Below, one piece after another: positions 1-8,952 of a DNA stretch of 64,000 nt. Source of the stretch: CAZBSE01 sp964610385 (lineage in GTDB: Bacteria > Actinomycetota > Humimicrobiia > Humimicrobiales > Humimicrobiaceae); NCBI GenBank assembly GCA_964610385.1, contig CAZSXW010000009.1, positions 1 to 64,000 on the forward strand, written 5' to 3'. The notes under the pieces are model-generated. The model was not told where the DNA came from. It did not search any database and saw nothing but the letters and a program-made list of their open reading frames with translations. Position numbers and translations under genes: made by a program. The first letter of the stretch is position 1. Every line of letters starts with the position of its first letter.

Positions 1-139
1 ATCAGCTATTGTATCTTTAAGTTTATATACTGTCTAACAGGAGGGGTTCACCCCACTTTCTTAAATAAAGTAAACTAAGTAGTTTAAACCAATTCTCCAC
101 ATTGTCTATAATTAAAGACATCCAAAGTTTTAACTAATT

Positions 140-877
140 CTAAGGATCTGTCACTAATTTCTGCCCACCAAAAACATCTATAATACTTCCTTTTATTTCC
201 TTTGCATCTTCACTTACAACAAATAAAACAACTTTTGATACATCTTCCGGCTTCATGATATCTACCTTCGAAAAATCTATGTATGGATACGATTTGTGAC
301 TAAGAGGTGTATCAACCCACGCAGGGCAAACTGCATTAATATTTATATTATTTTCCTTAACATCAGCTGCTGCTGATTCTGTCAGTCTTATCATCCCACC
401 TTTAGAGCTGCAATACGCACTTTTAACAGATGAACCTTGCTTTCCAGCTTCTGAAGCTATGTTTACTATCTTTCCATAATTTTTTTTGATCATAATCTTA
501 AGAGCCTCTCTCATACATAAAAAAGCACCAGTCAAATTAACTGCTATCTGGTAATTCCATTCTTCCAAAGAAATTTTTATTATGTGATTTCTCTTTTGAA
601 CAGCTGCATTATTAACTAAGATATCTACCGTTTTATACTTTTCTAATGTTTTTTTAAATATCCTTATTACATCATCTTCTTTTGATACATCAGCTCTAAC
701 AATCAAACAATTATTTCCTTTTGATTTAATCTCATTACTAACCTTTTCCAAATCACTCAAAGTCCTGCTTACTAATACTACATTGGCTCCCTCTTCTGCA
801 AAATCAAGTGCTATTGATCTTCCAATACCTTTTCCCGCACCAGTAACCACTACTATTTTTTTATTAAACCTTTTCAA
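140..877 (-). CDS. SDR-family NAD(P)-dependent oxidoreductase
   Basis: A 245-residue classical short-chain dehydrogenase. The Rossmann motif TGAGKGIG is at residues 12-19, the NNA motif at 89-91, and the catalytic tetrad reads N114, S142, Y155 and K159. Such enzymes oxidise or reduce sugars, polyols or hydroxyacids in the cytoplasm; the substrate cannot be read from the sequence. The start is a TTG codon preceded by AGGGTGA six bases upstream. It diverges from the amidohydrolase gene across an AT-rich spacer with a candidate promoter for each. Family assignment is secure; a role in sugar catabolism is inferred from the neighbours. Confidence 0.9.
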   Translation of the reverse strand: MKRFNKKIVVVTGAGKGIGRSIALDFAEEGANVVLVSRTLSDLEKVSNEIKSKGNNCLIVRADVSKEDDVIRIFKKTLEKYKTVDILVNNAAVQKRNHIIKISLEEWNYQIAVNLTGAFLCMREALKIMIKKNYGKIVNIASEAGKQGSSVKSAYCSSKGGMIRLTESAAADVKENNININAVCPAWVDTPLSHKSYPYIDFSKVDIMKPEDVSKVVLFVVSEDAKEIKGSIIDVFGGQKLVTDP

Positions 878-1030
878 TTTGAATCACCCTATCATTTTAA
901 TGACTAAATAACTTCTTTATTCTAAATCATTAAACTGATTATATGATATTATCTATAATTAAAATAACATTGCTACTTTAATATGACTTAAATAATTTTA
1001 AGTAAATTAACTATTATGTATTATACTTAA

Positions 1031-1060
1031 ATTTTAACTGAATTTGAATTATAATGTCAA
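1031..1060 (-). promoter_or_regulatory. Candidate promoter of the SDR gene
   Basis: On the minus strand TTGACA (1060-1055), an 18-base spacer and TAAAAT (1036-1031) form a sigma-70-like promoter about 150 bases upstream of the TTG start. The -35 box is a perfect match, the -10 box is weaker. Confidence 0.4.
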
Positions 1061-1118
1061 ATTTATTATAATATATTTTAACAATAATAAACAATTATAA
1101 ATATGTTTAATTATATTA

Positions 1119-1148
1119 TTGACAATCATCAGCAGTAAATAATATAAT
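1119..1148 (+). promoter_or_regulatory. Consensus sigma-70 promoter of the amidohydrolase gene
   Basis: TTGACA at 1119-1124, an 18-base spacer and TATAAT at 1143-1148, both hexamers perfect, ending 41 bases before the ATG. Confidence 0.7.
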
Positions 1149-1189
1149 TTTAAACATAATAATTAATTGTTAAAAAATGGAGATTACAA

Positions 1190-1942
1190 ATGATAATAGA
1201 TACTCATGCTCACCTAGGGTCTTCAAGAGTATTTGATTGTGGTATAAATGAAGATTCAATACTCCTATCAATGGAAAAAAACAAAGTAGATGCAATTTTG
1301 ATTCAGATACTGCCAGGAGCTATACCTAATAGCGAAACCGCCCACGAAAACATTTATAAACTAACAAAAAAGTTTCCCAAAAAAATATTTGGGGTAGCAA
1401 GTGTAAATCCAAATTTACCAAGTTTAGAAGTAACATCTAAACTAGAAAAATATATAAATGAATATGGTTTTGTCGCAATAAAACTTCACACAGTAGGTTA
1501 TTCAGTCAATCCTCTCTCTAAAGGAGGTACTTTATTATTTGAAACAGCCAATAAATTACGTGTTCCAATTATAGTCCATACTGGAACTGGTATTCCATTT
1601 GCCAGTCCATCATTAAATATGATACAAGCAAAAAAATATCCTGAGCTTAAAATTATACTTGCCCATTCAGGGATGAACGTGTTTGCTCAAGAGGCATATA
1701 TTGCTGCTAAAGAATGTTCAAATATATTTTTAGAAACCTCTTGGACTTCTGCTGAAAACATAGAGTGGTTCATAAAAGATCTGGGGAGTGACAAAGTAGT
1801 AATGGGATCAGATATCTTCAATAATACATGCTATAACCAGACAATTGAGATAAATAAATATAATCTTATTAATATCCCAGACAAAGATAGAAATAAATGC
1901 CTGTTCGAAAATGCTAATAAAATATTTAAATTAAACCTTTAG
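1190..1942 (+). CDS. Amidohydrolase-family metal-dependent hydrolase (PF04909-like)
   Basis: A 250-residue TIM-barrel hydrolase. It begins with the metal motif DTHAHL (H6, H8), then has H100 in KLHTVG, H130 in VHTGTG, H159 in AHSGM and D208 in MGSD, the usual ligand order of the amidohydrolase superfamily. Members hydrolyse or decarboxylate cyclic and acyl substrates, and some are sugar lactonases. A lactonase role would suit a sugar-dehydrogenase neighbourhood, but nothing in the sequence proves it. GGAG lies seven bases before the ATG. The IclR gene follows on the same strand after a small hairpin. Confidence 0.8.
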   Translation: MIIDTHAHLGSSRVFDCGINEDSILLSMEKNKVDAILIQILPGAIPNSETAHENIYKLTKKFPKKIFGVASVNPNLPSLEVTSKLEKYINEYGFVAIKLHTVGYSVNPLSKGGTLLFETANKLRVPIIVHTGTGIPFASPSLNMIQAKKYPELKIILAHSGMNVFAQEAYIAAKECSNIFLETSWTSAENIEWFIKDLGSDKVVMGSDIFNNTCYNQTIEINKYNLINIPDKDRNKCLFENANKIFKLNL

Positions 1943-1956
1943 ACTTTTTAAAGGTC

Positions 1957-1991
1957 ATTTCCAAGAAGGTTTTCTTGTTTTTAATGGAAAT
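1957..1991 (+). terminator. Small nested hairpin and T-run after the amidohydrolase gene
   Basis: CAAGAA (1962-1967), loop GGTT, TTCTTG (1972-1977), then five T residues form a weak intrinsic terminator. It is nested in a wider inverted repeat, ATTTCCA (1957-1963) and TGGAAAT (1985-1991), so it could also serve as an operator for the IclR gene just downstream. Confidence 0.4.
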
Positions 1992-2061
1992 CTCCTATAA
2001 TCTATATTATATTCGTGAAATAGTATAAGTTGCAAAGGAGAAACAATTATTAGTTTCTAAA

Positions 2062-2841
2062 ATGGACAAAATTAATAAAAAAATTAAAACGATACAATCT
2101 GTAGATAGAGCATGCAAGATTTTAGATATATTATCAAACAGCGACAGAGCAATAAACTTAAATAAAATTGCTAAGACGATAAACTTAAAAAATAGCACTG
2201 TTTATCATTTAATAAATACATTAGTAAAAAATGGTTTTATAAAAAAAATAAATGGAAAATATAATTTAGATGTTAAGTGTCTAAAAATCGGCAATACTTA
2301 TTTAAAAGGATTATCGTTGCTTAACATAAGCAAGCCACTTCTAACTGAACTAATGAATAAATTTAATGAAAACATATACTTAGTCATGCAAGACGAACAT
2401 GATAATGAAAATTTCTTTTCATTATTAAAATTAGAGAGTACACACTCAGTTAAACCTACCAAAGTTGCAACTAATATTTCAAATGCACATGCAACTGCAA
2501 TTGGTAAGGTATTTCTATCATCTTTTTCAGCACAAGATATAAGCAGGTTAAGAGAAAAATACAATTTTTTAAAATACACACCAAATACAATTATCAGTAC
2601 CACTGACTTATTAACTGAACTTTCAAAAGTTAGAAGGATGAAATATGCATTAGATCTAGAAGAGTCAGAGATTGGCATTAATTGTGTCGCAGTGCCTATT
2701 TATAACCACGATGAAAAAATAATCGCCTCAATCGGCATAAGCATTCCTACGCAGAGATTCACAAAAAAATTTTTTAACGAGATAATATATTCGTTAAAAG
2801 ATACTTCTTTAAAAATTTCAAAAGAATTAGGATATGAATAA
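2062..2841 (+). CDS. IclR-family transcriptional regulator
   Basis: A 259-residue IclR-type regulator. An N-terminal winged helix-turn-helix (about residues 10-65, with SVDRACKILDIL, then NLNKIAKTINLKNSTVYHLI) precedes an effector-binding domain with the family's HATAIGKVFL segment. IclR proteins usually control nearby catabolic genes for aromatic, keto or sugar acids. The likely targets are the SDR and amidohydrolase genes, though the ligand is unknown. The nearest good Shine-Dalgarno (AAAGGAG) lies about 21 bases before this ATG, unusually far, and no closer in-frame start exists. It converges on the GatZ gene. Confidence 0.88.
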   Translation: MDKINKKIKTIQSVDRACKILDILSNSDRAINLNKIAKTINLKNSTVYHLINTLVKNGFIKKINGKYNLDVKCLKIGNTYLKGLSLLNISKPLLTELMNKFNENIYLVMQDEHDNENFFSLLKLESTHSVKPTKVATNISNAHATAIGKVFLSSFSAQDISRLREKYNFLKYTPNTIISTTDLLTELSKVRRMKYALDLEESEIGINCVAVPIYNHDEKIIASIGISIPTQRFTKKFFNEIIYSLKDTSLKISKELGYE

Positions 2842-2925
2842 ATAACTTCTATCTCAAAGCCTTCACTAGATAATACTTATAGAAAACACATTTTGTCATA
2901 AAAAATTTACTTGTCATAACAATTT

Positions 2926-4251
2926 TCAATCACCTACTGCATAATAGTAATCATCCAAGACATCAATAATCTTGTCTTTTATAAGTGACTCGGGATCATT
3001 TTTTAATGAACCATCTCTAATCTTTTTATATTGGAGTGGTAAAAACTGACTTATTAATGATAATGGAATTTCTATACTATTTAGATTTCTAATTAAAAGA
3101 TCAATAGAATTCTTCACTTCTTTAGTTGCCAAATAATATCTGCACCTATCAAAAAGGCTGTACTTCCTATCCAGTCTTAGCTTGGCTTCATCCCCACCAT
3201 GGTAATATTTACTCCAATTTTTAGGATTTTCAACCATGGTTTTGTCAAGTACATCTATAAAACAGGATAAAGTAATATTTGGATTATCATAAAATAACTC
3301 ATTTTCAATATAGTTTAATATAAATAACGCTTCCCTCAGCGCAAAAGTAAAGGCTGGGCCTACTTTTAGAATAGCAATTCCATCTTTTATCATTTGTTTT
3401 AATGCAGTCTTTTTTTGGTAATCCGTCGAATGTCCCTCAAAAACTAAATTGGGGAATTTTTCAAGTGAACGACGTAAGTCTTTTGTATTCTCACTTTTAT
3501 ACTCATAAATTTCATACTCCGCAAAATCTACTCCGGGTTCTATGACCACTGCTATTACGTTTTCCCATGCTTCTTTCAGATTATGTTTATAAAACGCATC
3601 CTTGTAACACTCAACAGTCTTCTCAAAATCAGTATCTTTGGTAATTTTTAATTCGCCACTTGCTTCTTGTCTCCCTCCTGGAGACGGAACTTCTGTTCCA
3701 ATTACATAAACTGGAGATCTTTCGTATAAGTCATAATTTTTAACCTTTTTAAAAGTTTCTTCTGCTTCAAGACATAAAGTTGCACCACGTTCCGCAATTA
3801 ATTTAGCATCAAGTTCTTTATCAACAGGATCATCTGCTAAAAGTATACTAGTATCTATATGAATTTTATTAAAACCTGCCAACACATATTGCCTAACCAT
3901 CTCACAAGCTTTTTCCATAGCCTGATCCGCCTTTTCTTCTCTCCATGGATATGGACCAAGATGATCACCTCCAAGTATAATTCGGTTTAAAGGAAACCCT
4001 ATCCTCTTACCAATAGAGAGAACAAAAACTTTAAAATCTTCTGGATTCATTCCTATATAGCCACCAAATTGATTTACTTGATTTGCTGTGGACTCAATTA
4101 GAACATAATCACTATCATTTGCCAAAGCTTTCTCCATCGTCGCCTCAATCACATACTTATTAGCACTGCATATGGAACATATTCCTTTAGGTATCTCTTG
4201 CTTTTGACATTTGATAATTTCCTTAAAAGGACATTTTTTATTTATATTCAT
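2926..4251 (-). CDS. GatZ/KbaZ-family protein; possible tagatose-6-phosphate 4-epimerase
   Basis: A 441-residue protein of the GatZ/KbaZ/AgaZ family (D-tagatose-1,6-bisphosphate aldolase 'non-catalytic' subunit). Recognisable segments are LGGDHLGPYPWR, the IHIDTS strand and GTEVPSPGG. In enteric bacteria GatZ supports the class II aldolase GatY, but no GatY is encoded here. Family members without GatY that sit beside a ketose kinase have been assigned as D-tagatose-6-phosphate 4-epimerases yielding fructose 6-phosphate, and that is the better reading here. The ATG overlaps the stop of the upstream PfkB kinase in ATGA with a GGGGG ribosome site, so the two are translationally coupled. It is the last gene of the operon. 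Confidence 0.82.
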   Translation of the reverse strand: MNINKKCPFKEIIKCQKQEIPKGICSICSANKYVIEATMEKALANDSDYVLIESTANQVNQFGGYIGMNPEDFKVFVLSIGKRIGFPLNRIILGGDHLGPYPWREEKADQAMEKACEMVRQYVLAGFNKIHIDTSILLADDPVDKELDAKLIAERGATLCLEAEETFKKVKNYDLYERSPVYVIGTEVPSPGGRQEASGELKITKDTDFEKTVECYKDAFYKHNLKEAWENVIAVVIEPGVDFAEYEIYEYKSENTKDLRRSLEKFPNLVFEGHSTDYQKKTALKQMIKDGIAILKVGPAFTFALREALFILNYIENELFYDNPNITLSCFIDVLDKTMVENPKNWSKYYHGGDEAKLRLDRKYSLFDRCRYYLATKEVKNSIDLLIRNLNSIEIPLSLISQFLPLQYKKIRDGSLKNDPESLIKDKIIDVLDDYYYAVGD

Positions 4252-5195
4252 CCCCCATATTTCGCATCTATTAACTCCTTAATTGAATCAGGTTTGATAT
4301 TACCTCCCATTGGCCCAAACTCAGTAGCATTCAATGCGCCCGCTGCTGCAGCCATCCTCCCTGATTCAATAAGTGACTTTCCTCCTAATTGACCGCATAA
4401 GAATCCTGCATCGAAGCAGTCCCCTGCACCAGTCGGATCAACTTCCTTAACAGAATAAGCATCTATGTCAAACTTGTCATCTCTAGTGTATACGGAACAT
4501 CCTTTCTTACCTCTTTTTAAAACTATTACTTTCATAGATTTATTTTCAAGAAAAAGCTTTTTAATTCCAATTTTTATTTCATTTTCTTCAGTCAACATCT
4601 TCAGCTCACCAATACCTGGAAATAAAATAGAACAATTTCTCATTATAGGACCTATAACCTTATAAATATTTCTTCCACCTAACAGTTCAGTTCTGATATT
4701 TGGGTCAAAAGTCACTTCAGCTCCCTTTCCAGCAAATATCTCTGCAGTTTCTAAAATTGAAGAACGAAATTTTTCATTTATCATCAGTGAACACCCCATG
4801 ATATGGAAAAATCTTGGATTAGAAATTTTTTTTACATCTGGAGTCTCTACCCACACAGCAGGAGTATTATCAATATGATAAATGAATTTTCTAGAGCCAT
4901 CATTAAAATAAGCTACGAAAGCGACTGCAGTTGATTTGTTTGGAAAAGATTTAACATATTCGCAACACACACCGTCTGATTTAAGACGTTCTAGAAGGCA
5001 AAGGCCAAAACCATCCTGCCCAACGCCCCCTATAATTGCTGCTGAATACCCAAACCTTGCAACAGTATCAATAAATATTGCTGGAGCACCACTTGGGAAA
5101 GGCCCTAAAAATTCACCAGTCTTATGGAACTCAACATCCGAAATAGGCCTCATTATTTCAACTAACATTTCACCCATTGTCCAGACTTTTATCAA
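4248..5195 (-). CDS. PfkB-family sugar kinase
   Basis: A 315-residue ribokinase/PfkB-fold kinase. The anion-hole and catalytic motif DPTGAGD lies at 253-259 with catalytic base D259. The DPNIR motif is at 164-168, and GEML and GAPA sit near the N-terminus. It should phosphorylate a ketose or keto-deoxy sugar acid with ATP in the cytoplasm. Translational coupling to the GatZ-like gene suggests tagatose or a related ketose as substrate, but specificity is not visible. The start is TTG, with AAGGAG eleven bases upstream. LacI lies directly upstream in the same operon. Confidence 0.88.
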   Translation of the reverse strand: MIKVWTMGEMLVEIMRPISDVEFHKTGEFLGPFPSGAPAIFIDTVARFGYSAAIIGGVGQDGFGLCLLERLKSDGVCCEYVKSFPNKSTAVAFVAYFNDGSRKFIYHIDNTPAVWVETPDVKKISNPRFFHIMGCSLMINEKFRSSILETAEIFAGKGAEVTFDPNIRTELLGGRNIYKVIGPIMRNCSILFPGIGELKMLTEENEIKIGIKKLFLENKSMKVIVLKRGKKGCSVYTRDDKFDIDAYSVKEVDPTGAGDCFDAGFLCGQLGGKSLIESGRMAAAAGALNATEFGPMGGNIKPDSIKELIDAKYGG

Positions 5196-5228
5196 AACAA
5201 AAATTTCTCCTTTTTGTTTTTATTTTCT

Positions 5229-6245
5229 TCAGCAAGATTCTCTTATGATAAAATTGACATCAAGGAAAATATTCTCCGTATACTCTATGTTTTTATTTTT
5301 AATCCTATCCAACAATATCATTGATGCCTTCTGCCCCATCTCATAAATATTCTCAGATATTACTGTCAATGGTGGATCATGCAAGAGTGACCATTCTGTA
5401 TCATCATAGCCAATAAATGAAATGTCTTGCGGTATTTTGATTGATTTACTTTTTAAAAATTGTAATGCAACAATAGTACAAGTCAAAGTTGTACAAATTA
5501 ATCCATCAATTTTTTCGTGAGACATAAAGAAAGCACCTATCGATTCAAGAATTTTCGATGGATCATGCTCTTTAATAGTAATAATATAATCATCAACTTT
5601 ATAATCCTTTATTGCTGCAAGATATCCATTTCTCTTCTCAATTTCTCCGTAAGGGTGGGGGTCATTATTAAATAAAACAATCTTTTTTCTTCCTTTTTTA
5701 AGAAGATACTCTGTGGCTGTATAAAATGTATTAGAATTTTTAGAAACAACAAAATCCGCTTCCAATCCTCCAATTATCCTATTAACCTGAACTATTGGAG
5801 TTCCACTCCTATTAATTTGATTTATAAAATTCCTATTTTCCTCAGACGTGGGGACTATTAGAATACCACTAATTAATTTTGATAAAAATACTTCTAACAT
5901 TTCTTTTTCCCTAAGCGGATCCTCTTCACTTGAGCACAATAAAAAACTATAGTTATATTCCTGAGTAATTTCGTGAATGCTATTTAACATTGGCATATAG
6001 AAATTACTCAAAACCGGAATTATTAATCCGATTGTTTTAGTACGCTGTATTCTTAGGGACCTGGCTAATTCACTTGGGGTATAATTCAAATTTTCTATTG
6101 CATTCTTAATCTTCTCACTTAGTTCAGGCGAGACATAACGGGTTTTGTTAATATATGCAGATACTGTTGCCCTTGAAACCCCAGCTAATTGAGCGACATT
6201 TTTACTAGTAGGGCGTTTATTAACTTTTTTATGATTATTATCCAC
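5229..6245 (-). CDS. LacI-family transcriptional regulator
   Basis: A 338-residue LacI/GalR repressor. The N-terminal helix-turn-helix and hinge helix (about residues 13-65, NVAQLAGVSRATVSAYIN, then YTPSELARSLR) precede a periplasmic-binding-protein-like effector domain (TIGLIIP, then FIGYDDTEW). The start is GTG; no upstream in-frame start is available. It sits inside the operon it probably controls, between the GlcF-like and PfkB genes. It is one candidate for binding the four repeated palindromes of the island, though those have an AGCT centre rather than the CG centre typical of LacI operators. Confidence 0.92.
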   Translation of the reverse strand: MDNNHKKVNKRPTSKNVAQLAGVSRATVSAYINKTRYVSPELSEKIKNAIENLNYTPSELARSLRIQRTKTIGLIIPVLSNFYMPMLNSIHEITQEYNYSFLLCSSEEDPLREKEMLEVFLSKLISGILIVPTSEENRNFINQINRSGTPIVQVNRIIGGLEADFVVSKNSNTFYTATEYLLKKGRKKIVLFNNDPHPYGEIEKRNGYLAAIKDYKVDDYIITIKEHDPSKILESIGAFFMSHEKIDGLICTTLTCTIVALQFLKSKSIKIPQDISFIGYDDTEWSLLHDPPLTVISENIYEMGQKASMILLDRIKNKNIEYTENIFLDVNFIIRESC

Positions 6246-6280
6246 TGTCCACCATCTTATTATTAATTCTCTTTATATCC

Positions 6281-7405
6281 TCAAACCTGTAAAGCTATCA
6301 ATTCAGCTATATCAAGTACCTTAATACCGCTTTTAATATTAAAACTAGCCTTAGTTAATATATTCTTACAATTTGGACACGCTGTTATGATTATATTTGC
6401 GTCCTCTTGTATAGCATTTCTTATCCTTCTTTCCGCTACTTTACTTGAAATATAAGGATGTGTCAAATACATCACTGAGCCTGCTCCACAACACTCGGAT
6501 TCATTTTTATTGTGAAATAATTCTACAGGCGGCTCACCAATTGCATACTCTAATAGATCCCTCGGGTCTTCATAAATCTTCATTCTCCTTCCTAATTGGC
6601 ATGGATCATGGTAGGATATTCCAGATAGAGTTGAATTCTTTTTTAACTTTAATTCTCCATCTCTTACTTTTTTTAAAAGATATTCAGTTGTATGATAAAT
6701 CTGAATATCAACTAAATTTTTAATACCCCATTGTGGATATAATTCTTTAAATGCTCTATATGTATGAGCACAACCTGTAATCAAAATATCAGGATTAATA
6801 TCTCTAATCTTGCCAGCAAGATTCCTTGCTGCTACTTTTGCCTCATTTTTATATCCAAGTTCAAAAAGCTCAACTCCTGTCATTCCCTCATTCTCAAACA
6901 TCATCCAATCTATTTTCATAAAATCCAGTATTTTCGCTGTCGCTTCCACTATTTCGGGCTGCTCATAAAGCGCTGTACTGCCTGCAAAATATAAAACATC
7001 AGCCTTTTTTTTATCGATAACTTTTTTTTGAAATTCCAATTCTTTTCTTGCCTTAGTGTAGACAGTCCCATTATTAATTAACAAAGTTGCAAGATCTTTT
7101 ACTATTTTAGGTTCTATTCCCTTATTTATGATAGCCTCTCTTGCTACCTGTATTAACAAATCTTCTTCCCAATGAAATTCGCAGAGCTCTTTGCAAAGAC
7201 CACACTGTGAACACTGGTATATTTTATCAACTACATCTTCTGTCCATTCAGATAGATTATTAATAATTTTCGAAAGAATTAAAGCATGACCTCTAGGAGT
7301 ATTAGCATCCATTTTTGTTACTAAAAAAACAGGACAGGCATGCCTGCACATAAAACAACTCCTACACATTTTTATTATCTCTTTTGTCTTCTTATCAAAA
7401 ATCAT
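6281..7405 (-). CDS. GlcF-like Fe-S oxidoreductase with two CCG domains
   Basis: A 374-residue Fe-S subunit of a glycolate/lactate/glycerol-phosphate dehydrogenase-type enzyme. Two [4Fe-4S] motifs lie at C14/C17/C20/C24 and C65/C68/C71/C75. They are followed by two cysteine-rich CCG-type regions (GCAHTYR, then YHDPCQLGR; CCGAGS, then CPNC). It would pass electrons from the FAD subunit encoded just upstream to a quinone or another carrier. The two genes overlap by 11 bases. CCG domains also occur in HdrB/HdrD, but the pairing with a GlcD-like flavoprotein makes GlcF the natural family. The substrate is unknown. Confidence 0.88.
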   Translation of the reverse strand: MIFDKKTKEIIKMCRSCFMCRHACPVFLVTKMDANTPRGHALILSKIINNLSEWTEDVVDKIYQCSQCGLCKELCEFHWEEDLLIQVAREAIINKGIEPKIVKDLATLLINNGTVYTKARKELEFQKKVIDKKKADVLYFAGSTALYEQPEIVEATAKILDFMKIDWMMFENEGMTGVELFELGYKNEAKVAARNLAGKIRDINPDILITGCAHTYRAFKELYPQWGIKNLVDIQIYHTTEYLLKKVRDGELKLKKNSTLSGISYHDPCQLGRRMKIYEDPRDLLEYAIGEPPVELFHNKNESECCGAGSVMYLTHPYISSKVAERRIRNAIQEDANIIITACPNCKNILTKASFNIKSGIKVLDIAELIALQV

Positions 7406-8861
7406 TTTCGTCCGTATCTCCTAATCCTAATTTACCAGGATTCATTATATTATTTGGGTCTAAAGCCTTTTTAATTCTTTTTACAAAATCAAAGCTTTCT
7501 TTCCCATAAACTACTTCTATAAACTTGCTGAGGCGTAAACCAATACCATGGTGCTCGTTCACAATGCCGCCATTCTTAATTGATACATCAATACAAGCGC
7601 TTAATATTTTCTTATACAGTCTATTTGCTTCAGAATTATCCTCTGGTACATTTTTTATTAGAAATGTTGGATATATACTAGTTCCCCAATCATACCAATG
7701 TGAAAGATGAGCATGAAATACCGCCCCATACTTCTTAAAACCATCCTCCACTACCGATTTCATTGCCCAATAGATTTTTTCTATGCATTCGTATGGCGCA
7801 ATTGTATCCATAACTGCTGTCATCCATTCCTCACAAACGTAGTCAAGAGGAGGATAATATGATCTAAGCCTGTTATTCCACCAACTCCAAGCTACCTCAT
7901 CTCCCAATTCTTTACTTTTGTTTTTTGAAATTATTTTTCGGGCAAGCATAGCTTGAATATCAACAATCTCTTTTAGCCCATCAAATCCAACCATTAAGAA
8001 ACAACCTTTTCCTTTCATATTATATTGGTTTTTAAGAATATGAGCTGTATCTTTTTCATCATAAAATCTCATTATACAGGGCTTAAGTCCACTCATCATT
8101 ATTTTTCTTCCCACTTCTATACCATCTCTAAAACTCGGTAAAAGAAAAGATAAAAATGTTCTCTTCTCAGGTAAATCATAAATTTTACATAAAACCTCAG
8201 TAATAATTCCAAGCGTACCCTCTGCTCCTATAAACAACTTCGAAAAATCTGGTCCAGTAGAATGATGATTTACTGGCAGGCTTTTGAATATATTCCCATT
8301 GGGTAAAACAACTTCAATTTGATGTACCATATCTATGAGTTTTCCATATTTTGAAGAGAGTATACCAGTACCATTTGTACTTATAAATCCGCCCAATGTA
8401 GAAGTATTAAAAGAAGCCGGAAAATGATTCATAGTATAACCCCGACGATTTAGGTATTCCTCCAGATGCTTTTGTAAAATCCCAGGCTGTACATAAACTG
8501 TCAAAGACTTCTCGTTAATTTTTAGGATCCTGTCCATTTTCTTTGTATCTACTATAATGCCACCTTCAACCGCTATTGAACCTCCTGAATCACCAGCACC
8601 TCCCCCTCTAGGGACTATTGGTATTTTATTAAGGTTGCAAAATTTTACTATTGATACAATTTGTTCTTTATTATCAGGAAAAACTATTGCAATAGGCTGT
8701 GGAGTGTTTTTACCTCTATACATAAGGAAACGTGTAATCCACCAAACATCTACAGCTTGACAGTCTGTTTCAGATTGATCCGTTATCACATTTCTAGTTC
8801 CAACAATTTTTTCTAACCCTTTTATTATCGACTTCTTATCATAACTTATTTTTTTCTGCAT
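7395..8861 (-). CDS. GlcD-like FAD-binding oxidase subunit
   Basis: A 488-residue FAD-linked dehydrogenase of the vanillyl-alcohol-oxidase fold. The pyrophosphate-binding loop PRGGGAGDSGG is at residues 84-94, and GAEGTLGIITEV follows. The C-terminal cap has the HHGIG motif and the family's closing DPNNIMNPGKLG. It likely oxidises a 2-hydroxyacid or sugar acid, with electrons leaving through the GlcF-like partner. In a sugar operon it may oxidise lactate, glycolate or an aldonate product. A 16-base perfect palindrome lies 47-62 bases upstream of the ATG. Confidence 0.9.
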   Translation of the reverse strand: MQKKISYDKKSIIKGLEKIVGTRNVITDQSETDCQAVDVWWITRFLMYRGKNTPQPIAIVFPDNKEQIVSIVKFCNLNKIPIVPRGGGAGDSGGSIAVEGGIIVDTKKMDRILKINEKSLTVYVQPGILQKHLEEYLNRRGYTMNHFPASFNTSTLGGFISTNGTGILSSKYGKLIDMVHQIEVVLPNGNIFKSLPVNHHSTGPDFSKLFIGAEGTLGIITEVLCKIYDLPEKRTFLSFLLPSFRDGIEVGRKIMMSGLKPCIMRFYDEKDTAHILKNQYNMKGKGCFLMVGFDGLKEIVDIQAMLARKIISKNKSKELGDEVAWSWWNNRLRSYYPPLDYVCEEWMTAVMDTIAPYECIEKIYWAMKSVVEDGFKKYGAVFHAHLSHWYDWGTSIYPTFLIKNVPEDNSEANRLYKKILSACIDVSIKNGGIVNEHHGIGLRLSKFIEVVYGKESFDFVKRIKKALDPNNIMNPGKLGLGDTDENDF

Positions 8862-8907
8862 TTAGTCTTTCTCTTTATTAATAAATAATATATAAACTTA
8901 CAATCAA

Positions 8908-8923
8908 TATTTTGTACAAAATA
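8908..8923. promoter_or_regulatory. 16-bp perfect palindrome upstream of the glcD-like gene
   Basis: TATTTTGTACAAAATA reads the same on both strands. It lies between the Gfo/Idh stop and the GlcD-like start and differs from the AGCT-centred operator found elsewhere. A protein-binding site for internal control of the operon is plausible; chance in AT-rich DNA cannot be excluded. Confidence 0.4.
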
Positions 8924-8952
8924 ACTTTTACAGTCGAAATAAAAAAAATATT

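Larger units (their letters stand above)
878..1189. other. Divergent intergenic region between SDR and amidohydrolase genes
   Basis: A very AT-rich spacer of about 310 bases with no gene. It holds one sigma-70-like promoter facing each way, listed separately, and a small perfect inverted repeat (ACTTAAA, four-base gap, TTTAAGT) at 986-1003 that could be an operator but may be chance in such AT-rich DNA. Confidence 0.6.

Noticed and set aside
2893..2919. Direct repeat TTGTCATAA (2893-2901, 2911-2919) between the convergent IclR and GatZ genes
   Set aside because: It sits at the 3' ends of both genes, away from any promoter, and is short and AT-rich; chance repetition is likely.
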